NCBI GenBank assembly: GCA_026421205.1
Contig: JAPKBM010000001.1
Span: 65,893 to 129,892, forward strand
From: Planctomycetota bacterium
GTDB taxonomy: Bacteria; Planctomycetota; UBA1135
Length of the DNA stretch: 64,000 nt
Direction of reading: 5' to 3'
The translations under genes were made by a program, and so were the position numbers. The notes beneath the pieces are model-generated. The model was not told the DNA's origin and made no database searches. It was given only the letters and a program-made list of their open reading frames with translations. The stretch's first letter is position 1. Each line of letters begins with the position of its first letter. Positions 29,477-39,423 of this stretch are shown here, one piece after another.

Positions 29477-30748
29477 TTATAGAAGCATCAATGCAGGATC
29501 TTCCAACAACTCTCTCATTCTTACCATAAAACGGGCGCCATCAGCACCGTCAACCAAACGGTGGTCAATGCTAATGGACAAGTTCATAATTTGGCGAGCC
29601 ACAATGTCATCCCCAATGCATCGCGGCATCTTGCGCATAGAGTGCACACCCATAATGGCCACTTCGGGGAAGTTGATAATGGGTGTTGCCAAAATCCCAC
29701 CAATGTTTCCGGCATTTGAAATGGTGAACGTGGACCCCTGAAAGTCTTCGGCCTTTGCCTTGCCCTCACGCGCACGACCGGCAACTTCGGCCAATTCCGC
29801 CGAAATCTGAAGAAGCCCTTTCAAGTGAACATCTTTGACAACCGGGACCATCAAGCCGTTCGGCGTGTCCACAGCAATGCCAAGGTTGACGTATTTTTTC
29901 ACGACGACTTCTTGTGCCTCTTCATCCAACATTGCGTTGAGCTGAGGATACTCCATCAGGGCTATTGCCGCCGCCTTCATGATGTATGGCATGTAAGTCA
30001 CTTTAATTCCATACTTTTCCGACGCCACCTTTGCACGATTTCGGATATCCACCAAGTCAGTACAGTCCACCTCTTCAATCAAAGAAAAGTGAGGCGCCGT
30101 GAACTTGGATCGAGACATGGCCTCCGCTGTTTTCCGACGGATTCCACGAAACGGCGTACGCTCTTCTTCATGCGCTCCTGAGGTTGCTGCAAACGTAGGA
30201 ACAACAGCCGCCGGAGCAGTTGGAGCCGTTGGAGTGGTCGGAACAGCGGGAGGCGCACTTTGCTGAGTGCGAACATCTTCAGGACGAATTCGCCCATTCG
30301 GGCCACTACCACGAATTGTAGTCAGGTCAACACCCAGCTCACGAGCTAAACGTCGCGTTGCCGGCGCGGCCAACACCTTCCCATCTTCACGCCGAGTGAC
30401 GGCCGGCAGATCGGCTGGCGCAGTCTTTTCCACAACGACCGGAGCGGAAACAGGCTTCTCTTCTTCCGCCACTTCGGGCGCCGAAGAAGGAGAATCCGCA
30501 ACGGCCCCATCAGAAGAAATAATGAAAATAACATCGCCCACATTGGCAACTTCACCTGCGCCGAAAAGATGCTTAGCAATCACTCCGGTTCCAGGTGATG
30601 GGATTTCTACCGTTGCCTTATCCGTCATGATTTCAACCACGGGATCATCTTCGGCAACGGCGCCGCCTTCAGGAATCAGCCATTGAACGATTTCACCTTC
30701 GTGAACGCCCTCGCCAATATCAGGTAATGGAAACTCAAGATTCGACAT
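29477..30748 (-). CDS. Dihydrolipoamide acyltransferase (E2), one lipoyl domain, one E3-binding domain
   Basis: DPVVEIMTDKATVEIPSPGTG, APATRRLARELGVDLTTIRGSGPNGRI, SISIDHRLVDGADGARF. Confidence 0.97.
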   Translation of the reverse strand: MSNLEFPLPDIGEGVHEGEIVQWLIPEGGAVAEDDPVVEIMTDKATVEIPSPGTGVIAKHLFGAGEVANVGDVIFIISSDGAVADSPSSAPEVAEEEKPVSAPVVVEKTAPADLPAVTRREDGKVLAAPATRRLARELGVDLTTIRGSGPNGRIRPEDVRTQQSAPPAVPTTPTAPTAPAAVVPTFAATSGAHEEERTPFRGIRRKTAEAMSRSKFTAPHFSLIEEVDCTDLVDIRNRAKVASEKYGIKVTYMPYIMKAAAIALMEYPQLNAMLDEEAQEVVVKKYVNLGIAVDTPNGLMVPVVKDVHLKGLLQISAELAEVAGRAREGKAKAEDFQGSTFTISNAGNIGGILATPIINFPEVAIMGVHSMRKMPRCIGDDIVARQIMNLSISIDHRLVDGADGARFMVRMRELLEDPALMLL

Positions 30749-30756
30749 GGTAACTC

Positions 30757-31734
30757 CTAGTAATCAAGGACTTGTTCAATGGCGTCTACAACGCGACGCG
30801 CATCGGGAATGTAGTAATTTTCTAGCGTATTGGGAAACGGGGTATCAAAACCCGTCACACGTTGAATCGGGGCCTCCAAAGAGTCCACCGCGTTTTCTGC
30901 AAGAATTGCGGAAATTTCAGATGCGTAGCCACAAAAACGTGGTGCCTCTTGGACCACGACCACACGACCACATTCTCTTGTGGCTTGAATCACCGCCTCT
31001 TCATCCAAAGGCATCAAGGTGCGCAAATCTACAACACGAATGGATTTTCCACGGGATTCACTCACGCGCTCTGCCGCCGTTTTGCAAACCGGAACCATGG
31101 CGCCCCAGCAATAAACCACACAATCTTCCCCCTCAACCACGGTTGCGGTTGTAGAAAGCGGCACCGTATAAAGTCCATCCGGAACCTCTTGACGAAAGGC
31201 CCGGTACAAAGCTTTCGGCTCCATAAACAAAACCGGGTCAGGGTCTTGAATGGCGGCAATCAAGAGACCCTTTGCATCATAAGGATTACTAGGAATCACA
31301 ACTTTTAAACCCGGCGTATGTGCAAAGTAGGCCTCGCCAGACTGTGAATGATAAAGACCGCCGCGAATACCCCCGCCGTAAGGAGTCCGAATAACCATCG
31401 GCACGGTGTACTGACCACCCGAGCGATATCGCATCTTTGCCGCCTCGCTCACAATTTGATCGAAAGCAGGGAAGATGAAATCTTGGAATTGGATTTCACA
31501 AACAGGTTTCATACCGTTCATGGCCATGCCAATGCCAACACCGACAATCCCGTCTTCGGAAAGAGGCGTATCGAAACAGCGGTCTTCACCAAACTCAGCA
31601 TGAAGGCCATCCGTTGCTAAGAAAACGCCCCCCTTTGGGCCGACATCTTGGCCCAAAACAAGAACACTTTCGTCCTCTTTCATCGCAACACGCAATCCGT
31701 CATTGACGGCCTGAACAAGTGTCAATTCACTCAC
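30757..31734 (-). CDS. 2-oxo acid dehydrogenase E1 component beta subunit
   Basis: LTLVQAVNDGLRVAMKEDESVLVLGQDVGPKGGVF, PLSEDGIVGVGIGMA, PYGGGIRGGLYHSQSGEAYFAHTPGLKVVIPS; GTG start 31734 overlaps upstream stop. Confidence 0.96.
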   Translation of the reverse strand: MSELTLVQAVNDGLRVAMKEDESVLVLGQDVGPKGGVFLATDGLHAEFGEDRCFDTPLSEDGIVGVGIGMAMNGMKPVCEIQFQDFIFPAFDQIVSEAAKMRYRSGGQYTVPMVIRTPYGGGIRGGLYHSQSGEAYFAHTPGLKVVIPSNPYDAKGLLIAAIQDPDPVLFMEPKALYRAFRQEVPDGLYTVPLSTTATVVEGEDCVVYCWGAMVPVCKTAAERVSESRGKSIRVVDLRTLMPLDEEAVIQATRECGRVVVVQEAPRFCGYASEISAILAENAVDSLEAPIQRVTGFDTPFPNTLENYYIPDARRVVDAIEQVLDY

Positions 31735-32846
31735 AGCGGGAACTCCCCCTTTTCGTTGACTCCCTCGCCGCGCGAGGAGTAATGGTCTACACAAAATGCA
31801 CTTTGTTTTTTCAAGTGAGCTGGAGTTTCCTCGAACACGTCTTCAAAAACACTGGTTAGCACGGGAACGGGCTTGGCCTCTGCAGCGCGAGCCGCCGTTA
31901 ACATTTCATCCTTCGCTTCCTCCCTGAGAGTAGCATCGGCGGCCTCATTCAAAATTCCTTCGGCGTGCAAAAATGCCGAGAATCTGACAATAGGATCTCT
32001 CTGCTCCCAATAAGTAACCAATTCCGGGTCCACATATTTCGTGGGATCATCCGAAGTAGAGTGCCCCCCCATGCGAAACGTCACAGCCTCAATCAGCGTT
32101 GGGCCGTCCCCCGCCCGGGCACGCTTCACTGCTTGGGAAACTGCGCGGTACATTGCAAGAACATCATTGCCATCCACACGGACACCCGGAACTCCATAGG
32201 CTTCTCCCTTGATGGCATAGGAGGAGCTCTTTGTTTGCTGCTCTGATGGGCAAGAAATTGCCCATTGGTTGTTTTGGCAAAGAAACACCGTCGGGGAATT
32301 AAAAACGCCGGCCCAATTCATCCCAGAATGAAATCCGGAAGCACTTGTGGACCCATCTCCAAAAGTCGTCAGCACAGCTCCGTCTTCTCCTCTTGTTTTC
32401 ATGGCCATTGCAATGCCAACCGCTTGCGGAACTTGTGTCCCCAAGGGAGAAGAGATTGATAAGAAGTTGAGCGGTTTACGAAATGAAAAATGCACTGGCA
32501 TTTGACGCCCAACCGCAGAATCCGCTTCATTACCGAACATCGTGTCCATCATCCGCTCTGGAGAAACCCCATGGTAAAGCATGATGCCAAAATCACGGTA
32601 GTGCGGAGCAACCCAGTCTTTCGAAATATCAAGGGCGGCGGCGGCGCCAACAGAGACGGCCTCAATACCTCGGTTCGGAACAGAGAACCCAACTTTCCCT
32701 GTACGCTGCAATTTCATGCACCGGTCATCAAATGCACGCGTGCGCACCATGGCTCGATACATATTCAAAAAAACTTCTTTTTTCACACGAGGGACCGTGC
32801 CTACTTTGTTTCCCTCTCGATCAATAATTTGCAGGAGATCACTCAT
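31731..32846 (-). CDS. 2-oxo acid dehydrogenase E1 component alpha subunit (paralog 2)
   Basis: FGDGSTSASGFHSGMNWAGVFNSPTVFLCQNNQWAIS ThDP motif; FRMGGHSTSDDPTKYV. Confidence 0.94.
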   Translation of the reverse strand: MSDLLQIIDREGNKVGTVPRVKKEVFLNMYRAMVRTRAFDDRCMKLQRTGKVGFSVPNRGIEAVSVGAAAALDISKDWVAPHYRDFGIMLYHGVSPERMMDTMFGNEADSAVGRQMPVHFSFRKPLNFLSISSPLGTQVPQAVGIAMAMKTRGEDGAVLTTFGDGSTSASGFHSGMNWAGVFNSPTVFLCQNNQWAISCPSEQQTKSSSYAIKGEAYGVPGVRVDGNDVLAMYRAVSQAVKRARAGDGPTLIEAVTFRMGGHSTSDDPTKYVDPELVTYWEQRDPIVRFSAFLHAEGILNEAADATLREEAKDEMLTAARAAEAKPVPVLTSVFEDVFEETPAHLKKQSAFCVDHYSSRGEGVNEKGEFPL

Positions 32847-32849
32847 GGA

Positions 32850-33725
32850 TTAAACGACTAATCGACTCTCTAGGTAATGCTCTGCGGCACGGTAGGAAGA
32901 TCGGACGAGTGGCCCAGAAGCACAAAAAGAAAAACCAAATTCATCTTCCGCAACCAACTTCCATTCTTGAAATTCTTCCGGGGTGCAATATCGTACCACC
33001 GACAAATGCCGAGACGTGGGTTGAAGATATTGACCCAGTGTCAAAATCTCAACGTCGGCCTGGCGAAGGTCGGCCATGGCTTGACGGATTTCTGCCGACG
33101 TTTCGCCAAGGCCCAGCATTAATGAGGACTTCGTCACAAGATCCGCCTTCATCCTTTTCGCCATTTTCAAAACACGAAGGGACTGTTCATAAGTGGCGCG
33201 CACATCACGTACAGTTCGGTGCAGGCTCTCGACCGTTTCCAAATTATGCCCGAAGACATCCAGCCCTGATTCCACCAAAGTACGGACACATTCTTCTCGC
33301 CCCTGAAAATCTGGGACTAACGCCTCCACGAGCAAGTCGGGACGACGCTCCTTCAGAAGAGCAATCGTTTTAGCATAGTGGCCAGCGCCAAGATCGGGCA
33401 AGTCGTCACGATCTACACTGGTTAACACCAAGTATTTCAGTGCCTTAATTTCTGCTCCTGACGCTACTTTTTCGGGCTCTTGCAAATCCAGCCAGCCATG
33501 TGGGTCGCCGGACTTAACAGCACAAAAGCGACAGCCTCTTGTACACACATCCCCCATCAACATGATAGTGGCTGTCCCTTCATTCCAACACTCTCCCTGG
33601 TTGGGGCACCGCGCCTCTTCGCACACGGTATACAGCCCACGCTCCCGCAAAGACTTGCGCAAAGAAGAGACTGCCTCTCCGGAAGGGAGACGCATCTTTA
33701 GCCAGGGAGGTTTTGGTGAAGCCAT
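32850..33725 (-). CDS. lipA: Lipoyl synthase
   Basis: CEEARCPNQGECW, GDVCTRGCRFCAVKSG (radical SAM CxxxCxxC), SLMLGLGE, LTLGQYLQPTSRHLSV. Confidence 0.97.
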   Translation of the reverse strand: MASPKPPWLKMRLPSGEAVSSLRKSLRERGLYTVCEEARCPNQGECWNEGTATIMLMGDVCTRGCRFCAVKSGDPHGWLDLQEPEKVASGAEIKALKYLVLTSVDRDDLPDLGAGHYAKTIALLKERRPDLLVEALVPDFQGREECVRTLVESGLDVFGHNLETVESLHRTVRDVRATYEQSLRVLKMAKRMKADLVTKSSLMLGLGETSAEIRQAMADLRQADVEILTLGQYLQPTSRHLSVVRYCTPEEFQEWKLVAEDEFGFSFCASGPLVRSSYRAAEHYLESRLVV

Positions 33726-33811
33726 GAAGGTGGGATTCACATGAATCAAGCGCGAATTATACGTACGCCAAACCACTCTCGCTGAACGCCTCCTCGTAGG
33801 ATGAACCTTCC

Positions 33812-35740
33812 ATGGACGTCATCCCTCCCGGCTCTCGCCTCAAAACCCTTCAAGTCACTTTTGGGGGGGCGGCGATTTCCGCTTTGACCCTTTCTCTTTG
33901 GCCCTGGCTTACCCTGTATGACCCCGGCACAGTCACCGACCACCTGACTCGCGCCGTGACTCTTACCATTGTCGGCGCCATCGGCTGGTTCACTTTTGGG
34001 GCAAGTCTCAAAAACTCCCGCTGGTCAAAAATCGGGGCGTGGCTTTTTGTTGCAATCGCTGCATGGGGTGTCTTGGAAGGGGTGGCGTCGGCCGGCGAAT
34101 TGGCCAATCGAAAGCTCTTTCGTGGCAGTACTTCTGCACCATTTCTCCTCACTCTCTTTCAACTCGACGAACCACTCTCCGAGAAGCATTTTGCCTGGGT
34201 TCCTTACCTCACCTTGACCATGGCGGCCGTTCCTGCACTTTGCATGGGCGCCGCCAGCCGACTCTTTCTCAGCAAGAGTGGAAGCACCAAGAAAATGCCC
34301 CATTCCCGCTGGTGGACTCCCATCGCATTCACCTTGGGTCTCTTGATCTGGCCCCTGGATACTTGGGCAACACAACGGCCCCATCCATTCCAAAACTGGC
34401 TCCCTGAAATTGCATCGGGCCATCCTTTCCATGAGTTCTTTCGCTACCAAGTAGTCGAGAACAATCGCCAAGAATTCGGACAACGCATTGTGAACGGACA
34501 AGTTCTCCGCGTTATGGAGCGAGACTCCTCCCCTGCCCTAGGGAAATGGCACTTTGCTGCTGGTCGGGAAATCCTCACCACAGACGTCAAGGACGCCGAC
34601 GGCCTCCGTGTCTCCGCGCTCTTCTCTCTTTCTCTCGCCGATGCCCCCCGGACAGCCCTCATTGCAGGATTTCCTGAACCGGCCATGGCTCAAGAGCTCC
34701 AAAGAAGTGGGGTGTCCGCGATGGACTTGGCTTCGGGTCCGCAAGAGGTTGTGGATCTTGACTGGCTCTTCAACCCGAATTGGGCAGGAATCCCCATCCG
34801 CAGTTTCTTCGACATTAAAGAACTCAACCCGAGCACCTATGACCTGGTCCTCTATGCGCCTGCAGCTCCATGGCGACTTGGAGCGAATCCTGCCCGAGCA
34901 GGAATCTTTCAAGAGCTTGCGGAAAGTCTTTGCCCACAAGGAGTTGCGGCTTTTTTCCTTCCTGCTTCATCCCTGCCCGCACAGGAAATTGAGGGACTTT
35001 GGAAGCATTTCCAAGGGGCCTTTCAGGGCAAAGGAACCTCAAGGGCATGGATCCTCCCCCGTGGCCTCCAAACTCCGCGAATTATTTTTACGTCTAGTTC
35101 AGAAGACCTTCCAGAGCAGCTCCCCAAGCTTGTTTCCATCGGCCTACAGGCCGCCGGCTTCCCCTTGTCCTACCCAAGCGATCTTTCCCTCCTCCAGATA
35201 CCAACCACAAAGGCTTTTAAGGAGCCGTCCGAATCTGCTCTCTTCCCTTGGAGCCGATTGCGTGCACGCCAAACCCATGGGGTGCAAGAGGAAATTTTGG
35301 CCGCCGAAGCCCTTGCCGTTCTCCCCCAGACCCCTATTTCTTTGGCGCTTACAGGGCATTTGGCCTCCCAACAATGGACTTTGCCAGACTCTCAGTTTAC
35401 CTCTGAATTGACCCAAATGGATCTCACCTGGGAAACCACCCAGAGCTTCCTTCAGCTCGCCCGCCAATACCCACATTCTCAACTTATCCAACGGCTTTGG
35501 ATGGATTTAGCACAAGCTCTTGTGGAAAAAAGAGAGGTGGAATGGGCCGACGCCACCCTACCTATTTTGGTGGAAGAGCTCGGCTGGAGGCACCCTATTT
35601 TTCTCTGGGCAGCGGGAAGAACAGCCCTTGAGGTTATGGAGCCCGAACAAGCACTTGAATACGCCGAAGAAATCCTCCGACAAAAGCCCGAAATGCTTAA
35701 AGCACAAGCACTTAGAGAGGAGGCCCTAAGGGCACAATAA
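33812..35740 (+). CDS. Multi-TM protein with degenerate spermidine-synthase-like domain and C-terminal helical/TPR region
   Basis: N-terminal TMs; 'YDLVLYAPAAPWRLGANPARAGIFQELAESLCPQGVAAFFLPA' resembles fused SpdSyn proteins (YDvii.ep..Pw...a..lft.eff...r..L.pgGv..qWlp). Confidence 0.55.
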   Translation: MDVIPPGSRLKTLQVTFGGAAISALTLSLWPWLTLYDPGTVTDHLTRAVTLTIVGAIGWFTFGASLKNSRWSKIGAWLFVAIAAWGVLEGVASAGELANRKLFRGSTSAPFLLTLFQLDEPLSEKHFAWVPYLTLTMAAVPALCMGAASRLFLSKSGSTKKMPHSRWWTPIAFTLGLLIWPLDTWATQRPHPFQNWLPEIASGHPFHEFFRYQVVENNRQEFGQRIVNGQVLRVMERDSSPALGKWHFAAGREILTTDVKDADGLRVSALFSLSLADAPRTALIAGFPEPAMAQELQRSGVSAMDLASGPQEVVDLDWLFNPNWAGIPIRSFFDIKELNPSTYDLVLYAPAAPWRLGANPARAGIFQELAESLCPQGVAAFFLPASSLPAQEIEGLWKHFQGAFQGKGTSRAWILPRGLQTPRIIFTSSSEDLPEQLPKLVSIGLQAAGFPLSYPSDLSLLQIPTTKAFKEPSESALFPWSRLRARQTHGVQEEILAAEALAVLPQTPISLALTGHLASQQWTLPDSQFTSELTQMDLTWETTQSFLQLARQYPHSQLIQRLWMDLAQALVEKREVEWADATLPILVEELGWRHPIFLWAAGRTALEVMEPEQALEYAEEILRQKPEMLKAQALREEALRAQ

Positions 35741-35882
35741 AGGCCCTCATCTCCGCCTAATTTCCTTAAATTTTCTAGAGTTCTTCTATCTTGGATTTAA
35801 AGAACTTGTATGCTTGAAGCAGGGCAACCGGTTTGGACATCCCCATTCCCCATTCGGCCCTTTCTCATTACTCATTTCCCCC

Positions 35883-37550
35883 ATGAAATACTTGATCCCC
35901 GTTTTGGCAGTCCTTTTGGCTGCACCTCTCGCCGCGCAAGGCACCATGCGCGATCCTTCCCAACTAGACATGGGCCTCGGTACCGCAAAGTATCCAGCCA
36001 TTGCTTCCAGTGGAAACACCGCGACCGCCATTTGGATTGAGGACGTCACCAACAATCTTTGGTCTAACTCTTCTGCCGACGGTGGCGCAACTTGGGGACC
36101 TGCTGTGCGCATCGATGACGATGCAACGGGTGCCCTCAAGTACTGCTACGACACCAATTTGGCTTCTTCCGGCAGCTCGGTTTACTATGCATGGAGAGAT
36201 CAGCGTGGTGGTGGTGGGGTAGAAGACGTTTTCTTCACGGCTTCTCATGACGGTGGCGCCACTTGGAGTGCCAACGTGCGCATTGATGATCTCAACGCCC
36301 CAGGCACCGTAGACACCGACGCGCTCAAAATTGCTGCGTCCGGAAACAACGTTTACGTTTTGATGAGGATTAACCGCACAGGTGGCGAGGGCCTCTGGTT
36401 GGCTTCTTCTCAGGATGGAGGCGTAACCTGGAATCCAACGATCGCCGTCGATGCTGACTTAGGCGACGTGGACCTTGAAGGCATCTCTGCCGAAGGGGCT
36501 GACGTACACATCGCATGGTGTGACAACCGGAACTCCAGCGATGATGACCTCTTTTACACCATGTCTCATAACGGTGGCTTAAGCTTCATGGGCACGGAAG
36601 TCCAATTGGACGCTTCGGGTGCCTCTAACGGCGACATTGACTACAGTGAAATCTGGGTCTGCAGCGAAGGCGGTCTCGTGGCCGTTTCTTGGATGGAAGA
36701 CGAACTCCCAACCTCTATGGACGACGAAGAGCTTCACGTCGTAGTTTCTTCGGATGGCGGCCATAACTGGGGCGCAGAGACCACCCTCTTGACCGGTGCC
36801 GACGCAGACGGCCACTTCATGTCTCTTGGCAATGACGGAACGGATAGCTTGATCGCCGTCACTTGGGAAGATAACCGCACAGGTGCCGATGAGATCTATG
36901 TTGCTGTTTCTTCGGACGAAGGCGCAACTTGGACAGAAAATCAACTCTCCACCACAGGAGGTTCTTACCCAGTTGTTCGCTGTAACTCGGTGCACATCGG
37001 TGTGACTTGGGCCGGAGACGGTTACCCAGAAAACCCTTACCTGGCAACTTCTCTTGATGGTGGGCTAACCTTCACCGCAGGCGACATGGCCAAAGGAACG
37101 CAAATCGGTGACGCAGACTATGTTGAGCTTGCCATGAATCCCGACGGTAACTTCCACGGCATTTGGTTGTCGGACGATTCCGGCAGTAACGTTTGCTGGG
37201 CAGGCGGCATGGAATTGGCCGGCCCCGGTCACCCGACTTACACGATTACTGGTTTGGTCGCAGGTGGAAACGCCACTCTCATGGTTACCGGCTGTGCCAA
37301 CACGAGCAATGTCTTGTTCGCCTACTCCCTGAATGGCGCAGGTCCAACGGCAACTCCTTACGGTTCCGTGGACATGAGCATGCCTATCACCCGGATGCCC
37401 GTGGCAGCTTGTGATGCAACTGGAACGGCCTCCCTATTGGTCGCCATTCCTAGTGGAGCCGCAGGCGTTTCAGTCTGGCTTCAGGCCGCTGAAATGCAGG
37501 TAAGTGGCGCTGTCGTTCTCACGAACGCCTTGGCCGAAACCATCCTGTAA
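35883..37550 (+). CDS. Secreted sialidase-like/BNR (Asp-box) repeat protein
   Basis: Signal peptide MKYLIPVLAVLLAAPLAAQ; repeated S-x-D/N-G-G-x-T-W/F boxes; start trimmed to ATG 35883. Confidence 0.85.
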   Translation: MKYLIPVLAVLLAAPLAAQGTMRDPSQLDMGLGTAKYPAIASSGNTATAIWIEDVTNNLWSNSSADGGATWGPAVRIDDDATGALKYCYDTNLASSGSSVYYAWRDQRGGGGVEDVFFTASHDGGATWSANVRIDDLNAPGTVDTDALKIAASGNNVYVLMRINRTGGEGLWLASSQDGGVTWNPTIAVDADLGDVDLEGISAEGADVHIAWCDNRNSSDDDLFYTMSHNGGLSFMGTEVQLDASGASNGDIDYSEIWVCSEGGLVAVSWMEDELPTSMDDEELHVVVSSDGGHNWGAETTLLTGADADGHFMSLGNDGTDSLIAVTWEDNRTGADEIYVAVSSDEGATWTENQLSTTGGSYPVVRCNSVHIGVTWAGDGYPENPYLATSLDGGLTFTAGDMAKGTQIGDADYVELAMNPDGNFHGIWLSDDSGSNVCWAGGMELAGPGHPTYTITGLVAGGNATLMVTGCANTSNVLFAYSLNGAGPTATPYGSVDMSMPITRMPVAACDATGTASLLVAIPSGAAGVSVWLQAAEMQVSGAVVLTNALAETIL

Positions 37551-37563
37551 TCGGCCCTGAAAC

Positions 37564-37603
37564 ATAATAAGGGCCAGAGGTTTCCCCCTCTGGCCCTTAT
37601 TAT
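37564..37603. terminator. Strong hairpin, probable intrinsic terminator
   Basis: ATAATAAGGGCCAGAGG-TTTCCC-CCTCTGGCCCTTATTAT: perfect 17-bp stem, 6-nt loop, 13 bp after the 37550 stop. Confidence 0.85.
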
Positions 37604-37704
37604 CGCCTCACTACCCTCCATTTACCCCGTCTTCTTGCTTGAAAAGCCAGTCATTGCCGTTGGAATTCCGGCTATACTTCATTCAGGACTCTCAATCTCA
37701 TTCC

Positions 37705-39405
37705 ATGAAAAATCTCATCCCCCTCGCCCTTCTTTTCGCTCCGACAAGTCTTGTTGCCCAAGATACTGAATACATGATGTATGGTGGCACGCCGGGCACC
37801 GCAGAATGGGAAGTACGCCGCACCGTAGACACTAATTTTGACGGGCAATACACCGGCGCCGATGAAGGATGGCAATTTGCCTATGACGGCGCCACTCAAA
37901 TCACCTACGTCGAATCCATGATGTATCGTGAAATTAATGGCGTCCCCGCACTCTACGCCATCGCCGACGGCGACGTCATCATCAAAATGGTTGACCTAGA
38001 CGGAGATGGTCTTGCCACAGGACCTGGAGAGGTGGTCACTTTTATTGACACACGTGCCGCACATGGTGTGACCAACACAAGCCCTGACGATCTGGACTTC
38101 AGTGATGTCACCGGTGAATTGTTCGTCACCAATGACCTTTGGGCAAATGGACCGCAAGCAGGCTCGGGTATCTCTGGATACCTTGACCTCAACGGAGACG
38201 GAGACGCCATGGACGCCGGAGAGATGGTTCAACTCGTCGACGCTTTGGGAACCATTACTCTTCAAGAGCCTGCTGGCCCCGTTGACATAGACATCGGTGA
38301 CTTTGAGTCCATCATGGTGGACAGTGCCGGCGTCGTAATCTCCTTTGCCCAGCAAGACCTTGCACTCTACGCCTTCCAAGACCAAAACGGAGACGGAGAC
38401 GCCATGGACGCTGGGGAAGCTTGGAACTTTTGCAATCTTGTAGGCGACAAAGTAAATCTAGAGCTCAACGCCGACGTCGCTGCAGGCGTGCTCTACTCCC
38501 CAAGCTGTCCTTCAAACCAAAGCAGTGGTTTGTATGCAACCCTTGAAATCTTGGACGTAGATCACAACGCCGACGCCTCTGGCAAAGATATTTACTGGAT
38601 CGTGAGCACGGCATCGGCCAATTCTTGTGCTGGCGCAAACGGCTTGATTTACCGTGGTGTTGATGTCAATGGTGATCAAGACCTCAATGATGCCGGGGAA
38701 GTGGTCCTCTGGTTCAACGGCCCCAATAATGGCATCATGGATTACCCTCCAAGCACATTTTACGGGGCGTCAGCTCATGATGGAGGCATTGCATTTTGGT
38801 CGAACGCTGGACCCATGGGGTCGGGCGGAACTTACGTTCAAAATTCTATCGCCTACCTTGAAGACCTCAACGGTGACGGAGATGCCATGGACAACCTAGA
38901 GCAAACAGACCGCTTCTACTGGGCGCCGGATGGTTGTTACGCAAAAACCATGACCTCCGTTCCAAGTGGTGCGTTCCACTCACCCGATGGCCCACAGTTC
39001 ACCATCTTTGGTAATGCCGGAACAACTTCCGGGGGAACTCAGCCACAAATTGGCAACAATACCCTGCCCTACGTGGGGCAGACTTTTGAAATCACCTTGA
39101 CGGATGCTCTACCCAACAACTTCGTCATGCTGTTTGCAGGATGGTCCAACGTCAACAGCACGTACGGACCCCTTCCGCTTGACTTGACGTCTCTTGGAGC
39201 CCCTGGAAACACCCTCTACGCCTCCGTGGATTTCAAAGCTCAGTTCATCACGGATGCTAATGGCGCAGCCATGTTGCCCATCGGCCTTCCACCCAACCCA
39301 ACTCTGGACGGCAGACACCTCTACTTCCAGTGGTACGTGGATGATCCCACCGCAAATCTTCGTGGGCTCACCTTGTCCAATGCGGGCGACGCGTTGATGC
39401 GCTAA
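37705..39405 (+). CDS. Secreted protein with repeated Ca-binding (EF-hand/dockerin-like) loops
   Basis: Signal peptide MKNLIPLALLFAPTSLVAQ; DLDGDGLATGPGE, DLNGDGDAMDAGE, DQNGDGDAMDAGE, DVNGDQDLNDAGE, DLNGDGDAMDNLE. Confidence 0.85.
   Translation: MKNLIPLALLFAPTSLVAQDTEYMMYGGTPGTAEWEVRRTVDTNFDGQYTGADEGWQFAYDGATQITYVESMMYREINGVPALYAIADGDVIIKMVDLDGDGLATGPGEVVTFIDTRAAHGVTNTSPDDLDFSDVTGELFVTNDLWANGPQAGSGISGYLDLNGDGDAMDAGEMVQLVDALGTITLQEPAGPVDIDIGDFESIMVDSAGVVISFAQQDLALYAFQDQNGDGDAMDAGEAWNFCNLVGDKVNLELNADVAAGVLYSPSCPSNQSSGLYATLEILDVDHNADASGKDIYWIVSTASANSCAGANGLIYRGVDVNGDQDLNDAGEVVLWFNGPNNGIMDYPPSTFYGASAHDGGIAFWSNAGPMGSGGTYVQNSIAYLEDLNGDGDAMDNLEQTDRFYWAPDGCYAKTMTSVPSGAFHSPDGPQFTIFGNAGTTSGGTQPQIGNNTLPYVGQTFEITLTDALPNNFVMLFAGWSNVNSTYGPLPLDLTSLGAPGNTLYASVDFKAQFITDANGAAMLPIGLPPNPTLDGRHLYFQWYVDDPTANLRGLTLSNAGDALMR
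38191..38411. repeat. 26-bp exact direct repeat encoding a Ca-loop (copies 38191-38216 and 38386-38411)
   Basis: AACGGAGACGGAGACGCCATGGACGC occurs at both sites; a diverged copy AACGGTGACGGAGATGCCATGGAC begins at 38869. Confidence 0.85.
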
Positions 39406-39423
39406 GCAACGGGTATCCTTGCA

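Noticed and set aside
34554-35411. 285-aa same-strand ORF overlapping the 33812-35740 gene in another frame
   Set aside because: Low-complexity Ser/Pro/Arg translation typical of an out-of-frame reading of the real gene.
37639-37705. Sigma70-like promoter before the Ca-loop gene (TATACT near 37670)
   Set aside because: A -10-like TATACT is present but no properly spaced -35 was found by eye, so it was not called.
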